Source: Mesorhizobium sp. WSM4311
GTDB taxonomy: Bacteria > Pseudomonadota > Alphaproteobacteria > Rhizobiales > Rhizobiaceae
Reading direction: 5' to 3'
DNA length: 64,000 nucleotides
Assembly: GCF_002295115.1 (NCBI RefSeq)
Contig: NZ_NSFV01000010.1
Coordinates: 118,650 to 182,649, forward strand
The position numbers and the translations under genes were made by a program. The first letter of the stretch is position 1, and each line of letters begins with the position of its first letter. Below the pieces are notes generated by a model. It saw only the letters and a list, made by a program, of their open reading frames with translations. It did not search any database and had not been told where the DNA came from. Positions 17,225-25,962 of this stretch are shown piece by piece.

Positions 17225-18074
17225 CGCCTTGGTGCAGGGGATCCTGCTGGGCGGCATGTATGCCCAGTACGCGCTCGGCATGGCGCTGATGTTCGGCGTC
17301 ATGCGCATCGTCAACATCAGCCATGGCGATCTGGTGATCCTTCTGTCGCTGATCGGCATCTCGATGGCTACGGCCTGGGGCCTGGGACCGCTGCCTGTGC
17401 TGATCGTGTTGGTGCCGCTCGCGGTGCTTATGGGCTGGGTGCTGCAGAAGGCCGTGCTGAACCGGGTGGTGGGCAGCGACCCGCTGCCTTCGCTGATCGC
17501 GACCTTCGGACTGTCGATCGCGCTGCAGAACCTGATGCTGCAGATCTGGTCTGCGAACAGCCGGTCGCTGCCCGGACATGGGATCGAGAGCCAATCCATC
17601 GAGATCGGCAGCGTCTATGTCGGCCTGCTGCCGCTGATCGTGCTGGCGGTCGCCACGGGCCTGACCTGGGGCCTCGATCTGACATTGAAGCGCACGCGCT
17701 TCGGCCGGGCGCTGCGCGCCGCGTCGGCCGATGTCGAGGCGGCGGCGATGACCGGCATCAACCCGCGCGCCGTCTATGCGATGGCGACGGCGGCGGCGGT
17801 CGGCATCCTGGGCTTTGCCGCCGTCTTCCAGGCGCTGCGGTCGACCGTCGCGCCGGCCGATGGACCGGCCCAGCTGATCTACGCGTTCGAGGCGGTGATC
17901 ATCGGCGGCATGGGTACGGTATGGGGCGCCTTCGTCGGCTCGATGGTCCTCGGCATCTCGCAGGCCATTGGTTTCCGCATCGATCCGGGCTTTGGCGTGC
18001 TCGCCGGACACATCGTCTTCCTGATCGTGCTGGCGACCCGCCCGCAGGGCCTGTTCGGAAAGGCATTGTCATGA
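17211..18074 (+). CDS. ABC transporter permease, LivH type (importer 2)
   Basis: A 287-residue membrane protein, the same length as its paralogue at 8910. Family features are FGVMRIVNISHGDLVI and AVIIGGMGTVWGAFVGS. The ATG at 17211 has GGAG 6 bases upstream, which decides the start over a TTG at 17199. About eight membrane segments. The stop overlaps the next ATG (ATGA). Confidence 0.88.
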   Translation: MEWFDALVQGILLGGMYAQYALGMALMFGVMRIVNISHGDLVILLSLIGISMATAWGLGPLPVLIVLVPLAVLMGWVLQKAVLNRVVGSDPLPSLIATFGLSIALQNLMLQIWSANSRSLPGHGIESQSIEIGSVYVGLLPLIVLAVATGLTWGLDLTLKRTRFGRALRAASADVEAAAMTGINPRAVYAMATAAAVGILGFAAVFQALRSTVAPADGPAQLIYAFEAVIIGGMGTVWGAFVGSMVLGISQAIGFRIDPGFGVLAGHIVFLIVLATRPQGLFGKALS

Positions 18075-19096
18075 GTGCGATCCCCTATCTGGAAACCGAG
18101 GCGCCCGAAGTCCTGGTGCAGCGCCAGACCCGCTCCGGCCGCGTCGCGATGACGCTGGCGGTGCTGGCGATGATCGCAGTCGCGGCCATGCCGTGGTGGG
18201 CCTCGACCGGCACGATCCGCTCGATCCTGGTGCTGTGCTGCTACATCGCCGTCGCGCAGATGTGGAACCTGCTCGCCGGCTATGCCGGCCTTGTCTCGGT
18301 GGGCCAGCACGCCTTCATGGGCGCGGCCGGCTACGCGCTTTTCGTGTTGGCGCAGACCTACGGCATCAATCCGTTCGCGGCGGTCTTCCTGTCACTGCTG
18401 GTGCCGGCCGCACTTGCCGTGCCGATCTACCTTTTGCTTCATCGCCTGGATGGCCCGTATTTCTCGATCGGCACATGGGTGGTGGCCGAGGTCTTCCGGC
18501 TGACCGCCTCGAACCTGCCGCTGGTCAATTCCGGCGCGGGCATGTCGCTGCGCGTGATGAAGGATTATTCGGCCTTCGAGCGCAATGTCGCCATGTCGCT
18601 GCTCTGCGCCGGCATGCTGCTGGTCACGCTCGGCGGCAGCTACTGGCTGCTTCGCTCGCGCTTCGGCCTTGCGCTGATCGCCATGCGCGACAATCCTGTT
18701 GCGGCTGCCAGCCAGGGCGTGAATGTCGCAAAGCTGCGCTTCCTCGTCTACGTCGCGTCGGCGGTCGGCTGCGGCCTTGCGGGCGCGATCTATTTCATGG
18801 CGCAGTTGCGGATCACGCCGGGTTCGGCCTTCGACCCGATGTGGGCGAATGTGGCGATCTTCATCGTCATGGTCGGCGGGATCGGCTCCATCGAGGGCGT
18901 TCTGATCGGATCCCTGATCTTCTTCATCGCCGACCGCTGGTTCGGTGAATACGGCGCAACCTATTTCGTCGTCCTCGGCCTGATGACGCTGCTGGTGGCG
19001 CTCTACGCCCGTACGGGCATCTGGGGCCTGATCTCGAAACGGTGGGATGCGCCATGGTTCCCGATCCGACGCAAGCTCGTCGATCCGGACCGCTGA
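18071..19096 (+). CDS. ABC transporter permease, LivM type (importer 2)
   Basis: A 341-residue hydrophobic permease. The LivM signature GLVSVGQHAFMGAAGYA lies near residue 72 and MVGGIGSIEGVLIGSLIFF near residue 265. It begins in a 4-base overlap with the LivH-type gene; longer in-frame starts lie inside that gene. The end closes the second transporter block, and the zinc dehydrogenase gene follows 13 bases later. Confidence 0.88.
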   Translation: MSAIPYLETEAPEVLVQRQTRSGRVAMTLAVLAMIAVAAMPWWASTGTIRSILVLCCYIAVAQMWNLLAGYAGLVSVGQHAFMGAAGYALFVLAQTYGINPFAAVFLSLLVPAALAVPIYLLLHRLDGPYFSIGTWVVAEVFRLTASNLPLVNSGAGMSLRVMKDYSAFERNVAMSLLCAGMLLVTLGGSYWLLRSRFGLALIAMRDNPVAAASQGVNVAKLRFLVYVASAVGCGLAGAIYFMAQLRITPGSAFDPMWANVAIFIVMVGGIGSIEGVLIGSLIFFIADRWFGEYGATYFVVLGLMTLLVALYARTGIWGLISKRWDAPWFPIRRKLVDPDR

Positions 19097-19109
19097 GAGG
19101 GAGGTTTTT

Positions 19110-20126
19110 ATGAAAGCAGCCATCTTTGATACGGTCGGCAGTCCGCTGCGCGTCGGCACGGTGCCGGACCCGACGCCGGCGCCCGACGAGGTCGTCCTGC
19201 GTGTCGCCGCTTGCGGCATCTGCGGCAGCGACCTGCACATCACCGAGGATCCGGTGCCTTTCGGCATCGGCGGAGGCTTCGTTCTCGGCCATGAATTCGC
19301 CGGTGACATCATCGCGCTGGGATCACGCGTGGCGGGCCTTGGGGTCGGTGATCGTGTTGCCGTCGTGCCGATGCGCGGCTGCGGGCACTGCCAGGCCTGC
19401 AGGCGCGGCGATCCAGGCCGCTGCCCCGACATGGTGCTGATTGGTGGCGGCTATGCGCAATACGCGGCCGTCGCCGCGCGCCAGTGCCATGTCTTGCCCG
19501 AAGAGGTGGCACTGGAGGACGGCGCGCTGGCCGAGCCGCTCTCGGTCGCGCTGCACTGCATCGTGCGCTCGGGCATGAAACCGGGAGACCGGGTCGCGAT
19601 CCTGGGTGCCGGACCGATCGGCCTGCTCGTCGCCTTCTGGGCGCGGCGGATGGGGGCGTCGTGCGTGGTCGTGGCCGATATCCACAGCCATCAGCGCGAC
19701 CGCGCGCTGGCGCTTGGCGCGACCGGGTTCGCGCTATCGGGCAACAGGCTGGCCGAGAACCTTGCCGATCTCTGTGGCGGTGCGCCTGATATCGTCTTCG
19801 AATGCGTCGGCAAGCGCGGTCTCACCGACGCGGCGGTCAAGGCGGTCCGGCTGCAGGGCACGGTGGTCGGCGTCGGGCTGTGCATCGGCGGCGACGAATG
19901 GGACCCGTTCGTCGCGCTGACCAAGGAAGTGAACCTGCTGTTCTCGGTCTTCTTCCATCAGCGCAACGAGTTCGGCGCCGCCCTCGATGCGCTGCGCGGC
20001 GGACCTTTCGCGCCGCAGGCGCTGATCACCGATCGGATCGACCTCTCGCCGGTTCCGCAGGTTTTCGAGAGCCTTCGCCGCCGTACCACGCAGTGCAAAG
20101 TGCTGATCCAGCCCGACCTTGTCTGA
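19110..20126 (+). CDS. Zinc-binding alcohol dehydrogenase (MDR superfamily)
   Basis: A 338-residue medium-chain dehydrogenase. The catalytic zinc site is in CGICGSDLHI with GHE (about residues 35-65). The structural zinc site has four cysteines spaced 2, 2 and 7 residues apart in RGCGHCQACRRGDPGRC. The Rossmann motif GAGPIGLLVA lies near residue 166, followed by VVVADIHSH, which suggests NAD. GGGAGG precedes the ATG at 19110. It resembles threonine/sorbitol dehydrogenase-like enzymes; in this operon it may oxidise a side-chain alcohol of the aromatic substrate. Confidence 0.86.
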   Translation: MKAAIFDTVGSPLRVGTVPDPTPAPDEVVLRVAACGICGSDLHITEDPVPFGIGGGFVLGHEFAGDIIALGSRVAGLGVGDRVAVVPMRGCGHCQACRRGDPGRCPDMVLIGGGYAQYAAVAARQCHVLPEEVALEDGALAEPLSVALHCIVRSGMKPGDRVAILGAGPIGLLVAFWARRMGASCVVVADIHSHQRDRALALGATGFALSGNRLAENLADLCGGAPDIVFECVGKRGLTDAAVKAVRLQGTVVGVGLCIGGDEWDPFVALTKEVNLLFSVFFHQRNEFGAALDALRGGPFAPQALITDRIDLSPVPQVFESLRRRTTQCKVLIQPDLV

Positions 20127-20138
20127 GGAGGAATAAGA

Positions 20139-20927
20139 ATGACCGTTCAGTTCGAAACGCTCGACTACGATGTCGGCGGCATAAAAACGGTGGTGAAGGC
20201 CATCGGCAAGGGCAAGCCCGTGCTGTTCCTGCACGGCGCCTCGACGCTGGAAGGTTTCGACTTTGCAGCAGGTCTCGCCGACCGGTTCCGCGTTCTGTGC
20301 CCCAGCCATCCGGGCTTCGGCTTTTCGGGTGCCGCGCCGCATGTGGCTGGGATGTCCGACATGGTTCTACACTATCTGAATCTGCTCGATGCCCTGAAAC
20401 TGTCGGAAAAACCTCATCTCATCGGCTTTTCCATGGGCGGCTGGATGGCGACGGAGCTGGCCGGCCTTGCCCGCGAGCGCTTCGACAAGGTGGTGCTGGT
20501 CGCGCCGGCAGGGCTCAACGATCCCGCGCACCCGGCCACCGATCTCGGCGCGGTCGCGCCGCAGGAGCTGCCGGCCTTTCTGGCGCATGACGTCTCGGTG
20601 GCGTTGCGCTATTTCCCCGACGGCTCGGACCCGGCCTTTGCGGAGGCCTTCGGCGCCGACCGCGCCCGCGAAGGCGAGACGCTGGGCCGCCTGCTGGCGC
20701 CATTCGGCATGGGCCATCCCAATCTGCGCCGCTTCCTGGCGCGCATCACCAATCCGGCGCTGGTCGTTTGGGGCACCAAGGACCGTCTGCTGCCGGCCAG
20801 CCAGGCGCCACTCTTCGTCGAGGCGCTCCCGGATGCACGCCTGATCCTGGTCGAGGATGCCGGCCATTTCGTCATGCAGGAAAAACCAGAAACGCTGAAC
20901 AAGATCGGCGACTTCCTCGCCGGCTGA
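20139..20927 (+). CDS. Alpha/beta-fold hydrolase
   Basis: A 262-residue hydrolase. The oxyanion-hole strand is VLFLHGAST, the nucleophile is in IGFSMGGWMA (about residue 95), the acid in VWGTKDRLLP (about 213) and the histidine in DAGHFVMQEKP (about 244). GAGGAGGAATAAG precedes the ATG. It is similar in shape to meta-cleavage-product hydrolases and to lactone or ester hydrolases. With intradiol enzymes in the pathway, ester hydrolysis to release a phenol is as likely as C-C cleavage; this is inference. Confidence 0.83.
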   Translation: MTVQFETLDYDVGGIKTVVKAIGKGKPVLFLHGASTLEGFDFAAGLADRFRVLCPSHPGFGFSGAAPHVAGMSDMVLHYLNLLDALKLSEKPHLIGFSMGGWMATELAGLARERFDKVVLVAPAGLNDPAHPATDLGAVAPQELPAFLAHDVSVALRYFPDGSDPAFAEAFGADRAREGETLGRLLAPFGMGHPNLRRFLARITNPALVVWGTKDRLLPASQAPLFVEALPDARLILVEDAGHFVMQEKPETLNKIGDFLAG

Positions 20928-20955
20928 TCACATTTCAAACAAGGAGGAGAAAACG

Positions 20956-22176
20956 ATGAACAAACCCATCAAGCATGGCTCATGGGGAACGACCGTCGAC
21001 CATCGCGACCTGCTGGAGAAGATCGCCGAGATCGGGCCGATCCTGGAAGCCAATGCCGCCGCCGACGAGGAGAGCGGCGAACTGACCCAGGCTACGTTCG
21101 AGGCGCTGAAGCCGCTGCGCATGTCGCATATCTTCGCCGCCGAGAGCCTTGGCGGCGCGCAGTTGCCACCCACGCAGGGCCTTGAGCTGATCGAGGCGAT
21201 CACCTGGCATTCGGGATCGGCGGGCTGGGTTTCGATGGTGCATTGCTGCATCGGCGCGATGTCGGCGGCCTTCCTGCCGGACAGCGCGGTCGCGCGGCTT
21301 TTCGCGCCGGGCACCGATAACCGTTTCTCGGGGCAGGGCGCGCCGCTGGGCATGCTGAAGAAGGTCGGCGGCGGCTACCGGCTGAACGGCAAGTGGAGCT
21401 ATGGCAGCGGTTTCAGCCACGCCACCTACAGCCACAGCGCCGCCTTCGTCGATGACGGCACCGGCAAGCCCGCCAAGGACGAGAACGGCAATGTCATCGT
21501 CATGTGCGCGCATGCGCCGATCTCCGAGCACAAGCAGCTCGGCAATTGGGACGTGCTGGGCCTCGGCGGCACCGGCTCCATCGACTATGCGGCCGAGGAG
21601 GTCTTCATCGCCGACGATCTCGTCTTCCCGATCCTGACCGCGCCGCCGCTGCGCCAGAAGGAGTTCTTCAGCCTCGGTGTCGTGGGCCTCGCCGCCATCG
21701 GCCATACCGGCTGGGCTCTCGGTGCCGGCCGGCGGATGCTGGACGAGATCGCCAAATTCGCCCGCTCGAAGTCGGGCCGCGCCGGGCTGATCGGCGAGAG
21801 CGAGAAGTTCTGGCACGACTATGGCCGCGCCGAGGCCCGCTATCGTGCCGCCCGCGCCTTTGTCTTCGAAACCTGGTGCGACGTCGAGGCGACGGTCGAG
21901 GCCGGCAACAGGATGTCGACGCGGCAGATCAGCCTTGTGCATCTGGCCAAGTCCGAGATTCACGAAGTTGGCGTCGATATCTGCAACTTCGCCTACCGCG
22001 CAGGTGGCGGTGCGTCGCTGCGCGCCGGTGTGATCCAGCGCACCTTCCGCGAGATGATGGTGGCGGCCAACCACTTCACGATCGCGCCGTCGATCGTCAC
22101 CTCGGCCGGCCGCGACATCGGCGGCATGTGGAGCGACCGCGTCTGGCAGTTCTACGACCTGATCGAGAAGAAGTAG
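20956..22176 (+). CDS. Two-component flavin-dependent monooxygenase, oxygenase subunit (acyl-CoA dehydrogenase fold, HsaA/GraD-like)
   Basis: A 406-residue protein with the acyl-CoA dehydrogenase fold but without a CoA-enzyme context. Segments such as WHSGSAGWVSMVHCCIG, FSGQGAPLG and YAAEEVFIADDLVF are typical of group D flavin monooxygenases (HsaA, 4-hydroxyphenylacetate hydroxylase C2, resorcinol hydroxylase GraD). These use reduced flavin supplied by a separate reductase, here the gene at 22235. A strong AAGGAGGAG site precedes the ATG. Given two hydroxyquinol dioxygenases, ortho-hydroxylation of resorcinol or a related phenol is the favoured reaction, but the substrate is not proven. Confidence 0.82.
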   Translation: MNKPIKHGSWGTTVDHRDLLEKIAEIGPILEANAAADEESGELTQATFEALKPLRMSHIFAAESLGGAQLPPTQGLELIEAITWHSGSAGWVSMVHCCIGAMSAAFLPDSAVARLFAPGTDNRFSGQGAPLGMLKKVGGGYRLNGKWSYGSGFSHATYSHSAAFVDDGTGKPAKDENGNVIVMCAHAPISEHKQLGNWDVLGLGGTGSIDYAAEEVFIADDLVFPILTAPPLRQKEFFSLGVVGLAAIGHTGWALGAGRRMLDEIAKFARSKSGRAGLIGESEKFWHDYGRAEARYRAARAFVFETWCDVEATVEAGNRMSTRQISLVHLAKSEIHEVGVDICNFAYRAGGGASLRAGVIQRTFREMMVAANHFTIAPSIVTSAGRDIGGMWSDRVWQFYDLIEKK

Positions 22177-22183
22177 TCCGAAG

Positions 22184-22210
22184 GGCCGGGCGGGTGGACA
22201 CCGCCCGGCC
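22184..22210 (+). other. Perfect 10-bp intercistronic hairpin
   Basis: GGCCGGGCGG and CCGCCCGGCC pair perfectly around the 7-base loop GTGGACA. It lies between the monooxygenase oxygenase and reductase genes and is followed by GCCTTTCC rather than a long T-run. It may attenuate transcription or protect the upstream mRNA so that more oxygenase than reductase is made. Confidence 0.55.
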
Positions 22211-22234
22211 GCCTTTCCACGCAGCAGAAGAGAC

Positions 22235-22789
22235 ATGTCGATGAACGCGCCGCATCCGATGACCAACGCCTTTCGCGAAGCCTTTCGCCGCCATCCGGCG
22301 GGCGTCGCCGTGATCACGGCCGACCCCGGCGACAGACCGGTGGCGATGACCGTGTCCTCGCTGATCTCGGTGAGTGCCGCGCCGCCGGTCGTCGCCTTCT
22401 CGCTGTCGATGAAATCGACCTCGTCCGAGCCCCTGCTGCGGGCCGAGACCATGGTGATCCACCTGCTCCGCTTCACCGATATCGACCTGGCGCAACTCTG
22501 CGCGTCGAGCGGTGCGGAACGCTTTCCGCCCGGGGGCGCCTGGGCGCGGCTGCCCACGGGCGAGCCGCGCTATACCGGCGTTTCGACCTGGTTTCGCGCA
22601 CGCCGGCTCGGCCTGCTGCCGATCGAGGGCGCGACGCTGGTCGCGGCGGAGTTGCTGGAAGGCGAGGTACAGCCGGACGAGGTCCCTCCTGAGGCGCATT
22701 CGCTGGTCTATCTCGACCGTCGTTGGCATCGCCTGCACAAGGAACTGGACGGCGTGGCCGAGCTGCTCGATACGTCCCGTTTTCTGTAA
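22235..22789 (+). CDS. Flavin reductase, partner of the two-component monooxygenase
   Basis: A 184-residue member of the flavin reductase (HpaC/RutF-like, split-barrel) family. Typical segments are FREAFRRHPAGVAVITAD (residues 9-26), VAMTVSSLISVSAAPPVVAFSL and an H-x-C/L-type flavin site region LLRAETMVIHLL. It would reduce FMN or FAD with NAD(P)H and pass it to the oxygenase encoded 58 bases upstream. It is the last gene of the plus-strand catabolic train. Confidence 0.85.
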   Translation: MSMNAPHPMTNAFREAFRRHPAGVAVITADPGDRPVAMTVSSLISVSAAPPVVAFSLSMKSTSSEPLLRAETMVIHLLRFTDIDLAQLCASSGAERFPPGGAWARLPTGEPRYTGVSTWFRARRLGLLPIEGATLVAAELLEGEVQPDEVPPEAHSLVYLDRRWHRLHKELDGVAELLDTSRFL

Positions 22790-22803
22790 GCCCACCTGTG
22801 GGC
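22790..22803. terminator. Candidate bidirectional terminator hairpin
   Basis: GCCCAC-CT-GTGGGC forms a short perfect stem immediately after the flavin reductase stop, in the 102-base gap before the convergent RraA gene. No poly-T tract follows, so Rho-independent termination is only a possibility. Confidence 0.3.
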
Positions 22804-22891
22804 GAGGCGGGCTCAAAATATCGCTCGACGATATGGCGAGTGGCCATCGCGCTGCCGGAAGGGCTGCCACCCGCCGCGGGTGATCCCTGTG

Positions 22892-23641
22892 CTACTTCGG
22901 ATTCCTCAAGCCGTTTGTCTTGCGCCACGCCTCGTACTCTGCGCGTGCGTCGTCATGCAGCGGATAATAGCGTTGCAACGGGGCGCCCTGGAGGAGCTTC
23001 TCGCGTGAGAACTCTTCCCAGTGATGATGCTTCTTCGCCTCTTCGATGACCTTTGCGGCCATTGCGACAGGAACCACCACGACGCCATCATCGTCGGCAA
23101 CGATGATGTCGCCGGGGATCACCGTGACACCGCCGCAGGCAATCGGAACGTTGACGGCATTGGGATAGATGCTGGTCTGCACATGATAGTTCGGCGTCCA
23201 GCCGCGCAGCCATAGCGGCAGGTCGAGCTTCTCGACATTGGGCCTGTCGCGCATGCATCCATCGATGACGATGCCCGCGCCGCCTCTGCCCTTGAAGTAG
23301 GTGGACATCATATCGCCGAAGACACCCGAGCTCATGTCGCCGCGCGCGTCGACCACGACCACGTCGCCGTCCTGGGCGTGATAGAGCACATGCCGATGCA
23401 GTTGCGTCTCCGGATCGGCATATTCTCCCTCGTTGAAGAGATCCGGCCGCTGCGGCAGGAACTGCAGCGTCAGCGCCGGCCCGACGATCGACTTGCCGTG
23501 GTTCTGCGCCACCGGTCCGACCATATGCGGATTGCGGAAGCCCATGTGGCCGAGCGTGCCGGCAACGGTCGCGGCGCCGATCTCCCTCAGTCCCTCGATC
23601 AGGTCCTTGGGCGGCCGGATGATGTCGGAGGTATGCGTCAT
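22892..23641 (-). CDS. RraA-family aldolase (HMG/CHA aldolase-like)
   Basis: A 249-residue RraA/HMG-aldolase family protein. The metal and substrate motif IDGCMRD, with adjacent Arg and Asp, is kept, as in catalytically active class II pyruvate aldolases of this fold. VFGDMMSTYFKGRGG precedes it and GDIIVADDDGVVVVP follows. The ATG at 23641 has CCGGAG upstream; further in-frame starts lie inside the dehydratase gene. It is the last gene of a minus-strand operon with a sugar-acid dehydratase and an ABC importer. A retro-aldol split of a 2-keto-3-deoxy acid into pyruvate and an aldehyde would fit. Confidence 0.83.
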   Translation of the reverse strand: MTHTSDIIRPPKDLIEGLREIGAATVAGTLGHMGFRNPHMVGPVAQNHGKSIVGPALTLQFLPQRPDLFNEGEYADPETQLHRHVLYHAQDGDVVVVDARGDMSSGVFGDMMSTYFKGRGGAGIVIDGCMRDRPNVEKLDLPLWLRGWTPNYHVQTSIYPNAVNVPIACGGVTVIPGDIIVADDDGVVVVPVAMAAKVIEEAKKHHHWEEFSREKLLQGAPLQRYYPLHDDARAEYEAWRKTNGLRNPK

Positions 23642-23664
23642 GGTGGACTCCGGTTGAAATTGAA

Positions 23665-24828
23665 CTACCAGTTGGTGACAGAACCATCGCGGCGCTTGAG
23701 GTGGGGCGCTTCCCAGAAGCGGAAGCTCTGCGCCTGGATCGCCGCCTCGTTGACCTCGACGCCGAGCCCCGGCAGATCGCCGACCGGATAGGCGGGGCCG
23801 TCGAGTTGTGGTTGCACGGGGAAGAACTCGGAACTGTCGAAACCCAGCATTCTTTCCGGCACCCTGGTCTCGAGCCAGGCGAAATTGGGGACCGCGGCGG
23901 CGAGATGCACGGTCGCGGCCGTGCACACCGGGCCGAGCGGATTGTGCGGCATCAGGTCGACATAGTGCGCCTCGCTCCAGCCAGCGATCTTCATCGCTTC
24001 GGTGAGCCCGCCGACATTGCAGACATCGAGCCGGTTGAACTGATGGATGCCGCGCTCGATGTAGGGCAGGAACTGCCACTTGCTGGCAAATTCCTCGCCG
24101 ATGGCGAACGGGATGTCGGTCATCGTGCGCAGGGATTCGTAGGCTTCCGGGGTTTCGTCGCGTATCGGTTCCTCGAGGAAATCGAGCACGCCGCGGCCGA
24201 GCTTGTTGCAGAAGCTCGCCGCCTCGGCCACCGACAGCCGATGATGATAGTCGATGCCGAGGACGGCGTCGTCGCCCAGGGCCTCGCGGGCCTTGTTCAG
24301 CATCCGCGCGGTCACGCCGATCGACTCGCGCGGCTCGAAGATGTCCTTGCTGCTTTGCCCGGCGGGGAAGAAGCGGATCGCCTGCCAGCCCTGTTCGTAC
24401 AATTCGCGGGCTCGTTCGATGGCAACATCGCCCTCGGCCTCGTCTCCGGTCGAGGCGAAAGTGGGGACGCGGTCGCGCTGCTTGCCGCCGAGCAATTCGT
24501 AGACCGGCACGCCCAGCGCCTTGCCCTTGATGTCGTGAAGCGCGATGTCGATGGCGGAAATCGCCGCCTGCAAAACGCGGCCGCCTTCAAAATACTGGCT
24601 GCGATAGGCCTCTTGCCAGATGCGGCCGATCTGCAGGGGATCGCGGCCGATGAGGAATTCGCGATAGTGTTCGACCGCGCCGGTCACGGCCCTCTCGCGG
24701 CCGCTCAAGCCGCTCTCGCCCCAGCCGAAGATGCCCTGGTCGGTCTCGACCTTCACCAGCATCTGGTTGCGCGTTCCCACCCACACCGGGTAGGGCTTGA
24801 TCGCGGTGATCTTGAGCTTCGTCGTCAT
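23665..24828 (-). CDS. Enolase-superfamily acid-sugar dehydratase, D-galactonate dehydratase-like
   Basis: A 387-residue mandelate-racemase-type enzyme. Metal ligands read as Asp in GIDYHHRLS, Glu in FLEEPI and Glu in AIGEEFAS; His occurs in the Asp-x-His motif and in LMPHNPLGP. The end (RRDGSVTNW) closely mirrors the end of E. coli DgoD, as do the last 150 residues in general. At the second strand the usual Lys is replaced by Arg (AIRFFPAG). The ATG at 24828 is preferred to a TTG 3 bases upstream. It would dehydrate an aldonate to a 2-keto-3-deoxy acid, which the RraA-type aldolase downstream could cleave. Confidence 0.85.
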   Translation of the reverse strand: MTTKLKITAIKPYPVWVGTRNQMLVKVETDQGIFGWGESGLSGRERAVTGAVEHYREFLIGRDPLQIGRIWQEAYRSQYFEGGRVLQAAISAIDIALHDIKGKALGVPVYELLGGKQRDRVPTFASTGDEAEGDVAIERARELYEQGWQAIRFFPAGQSSKDIFEPRESIGVTARMLNKAREALGDDAVLGIDYHHRLSVAEAASFCNKLGRGVLDFLEEPIRDETPEAYESLRTMTDIPFAIGEEFASKWQFLPYIERGIHQFNRLDVCNVGGLTEAMKIAGWSEAHYVDLMPHNPLGPVCTAATVHLAAAVPNFAWLETRVPERMLGFDSSEFFPVQPQLDGPAYPVGDLPGLGVEVNEAAIQAQSFRFWEAPHLKRRDGSVTNW

Positions 24829-24854
24829 CAACGCCCACGTCCCAAACGCCTGTC

Positions 24855-25952
24855 TCAGGCGGCCTCGAGAGCCATTTCAGTTTCGCCGTCGAACAGGTGC
24901 ATCCGCTCCTGGTCGAACTCGAGCCAGATCTGCTCGTCAGGTTTGACGGCAATGTTGGGGGACACGCTGATGTTGACGATGGCGCCGGAGAGCAGCGCCT
25001 GCACGAAGGTGACGTCTCCGGTTGGTTCCACCGTATAGGCCTTGGCCGGAATGGCGCCGGGGACCGCGCTTTTGTGGAGTTTGATCGTCGAGTGTCGCGC
25101 ACCGAGCACGATCTTCCTGGTGGTCGCACTCTGGGCCTTGCGCGCGTTGCGTTGCGACAGCTGGAGGCTCCAGCCTTCCGCGCTCTTCAGGACGGTGTCG
25201 CCGTTTGCCGTCGATGCCTCCAGCGGAATAAGGCTCATCGCCGGGCTGCCGACGAAGCTGGCGACGAACATGTTGGCGGGATGCGCGAAAACCTGCGCCG
25301 GCGAATCGTATTGCTGCAGATAGCCGCCGTTCATCACAGCCATCCTGTCCGCCATGGTCACGGCCTCGAGCTGGTCGTGCGTCACATAGACGATCGTCGC
25401 CTTGAGGTCCTGATGGAACCGCTTGATTTCGGAGCGCATCTGCACGCGCAGCTTTGCGTCGAGATTGGAGAGCGGTTCGTCCATCAGGAACACCGCCGGA
25501 TCCCGAACGAGCGCGCGGCCGAGTGCCACGCGCTGCTGTTGCCCGCCCGAGAGTTCGCGCGGCTTGCGCTCGAGCAACTGCGTCATGTCGAGCACCCGCG
25601 CCGCTTCCCGGACCTTCTTGTCGATCTCGGCCTTGGGCAGCTTGCGCATCTGCAGCGGGAAGGCGAGGTTCATGTAGACCGACTTTTGCGGATAGAGCGC
25701 GTAGTTCTGGAACACCATTGCGATGTCGCGGTCCTTGGGGTCGAGGTCGTTGACCACCTGGTCGCCGATGACGATGTCGCCCGATGTGATCGGGATCAGC
25801 CCGGCGATGAGGTTGAGCGTCGTCGTCTTGCCGCAGCCCGAGGGGCCGACAAGCGCGACGAACTCACCGTCATTGACCGTCAGCGAAACCTCGTTGACGG
25901 CTTTGAAGCCGCCATAGGTCTTGACGAGATCTTTGAGGACCACATGGGCCAT
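24855..25952 (-). CDS. ABC transporter ATP-binding protein, MalK/UgpC type
   Basis: A 365-residue ATPase with Walker A GPSGCGKTT, signature LSGGQQQRVALGRAL and Walker B VFLMDEPLSNLDAKLR. A C-terminal regulatory OB/TOBE domain (about residues 235-365) is typical of carbohydrate importers (CUT1). GGGAG lies 6-7 bases before the ATG at 25952; a TTG 6 bases upstream is unlikely. It powers the importer formed by the two permeases at 25963-27809. Confidence 0.9.
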   Translation of the reverse strand: MAHVVLKDLVKTYGGFKAVNEVSLTVNDGEFVALVGPSGCGKTTTLNLIAGLIPITSGDIVIGDQVVNDLDPKDRDIAMVFQNYALYPQKSVYMNLAFPLQMRKLPKAEIDKKVREAARVLDMTQLLERKPRELSGGQQQRVALGRALVRDPAVFLMDEPLSNLDAKLRVQMRSEIKRFHQDLKATIVYVTHDQLEAVTMADRMAVMNGGYLQQYDSPAQVFAHPANMFVASFVGSPAMSLIPLEASTANGDTVLKSAEGWSLQLSQRNARKAQSATTRKIVLGARHSTIKLHKSAVPGAIPAKAYTVEPTGDVTFVQALLSGAIVNISVSPNIAVKPDEQIWLEFDQERMHLFDGETEMALEAA

Positions 25953-25962
25953 CGGCAACTCC

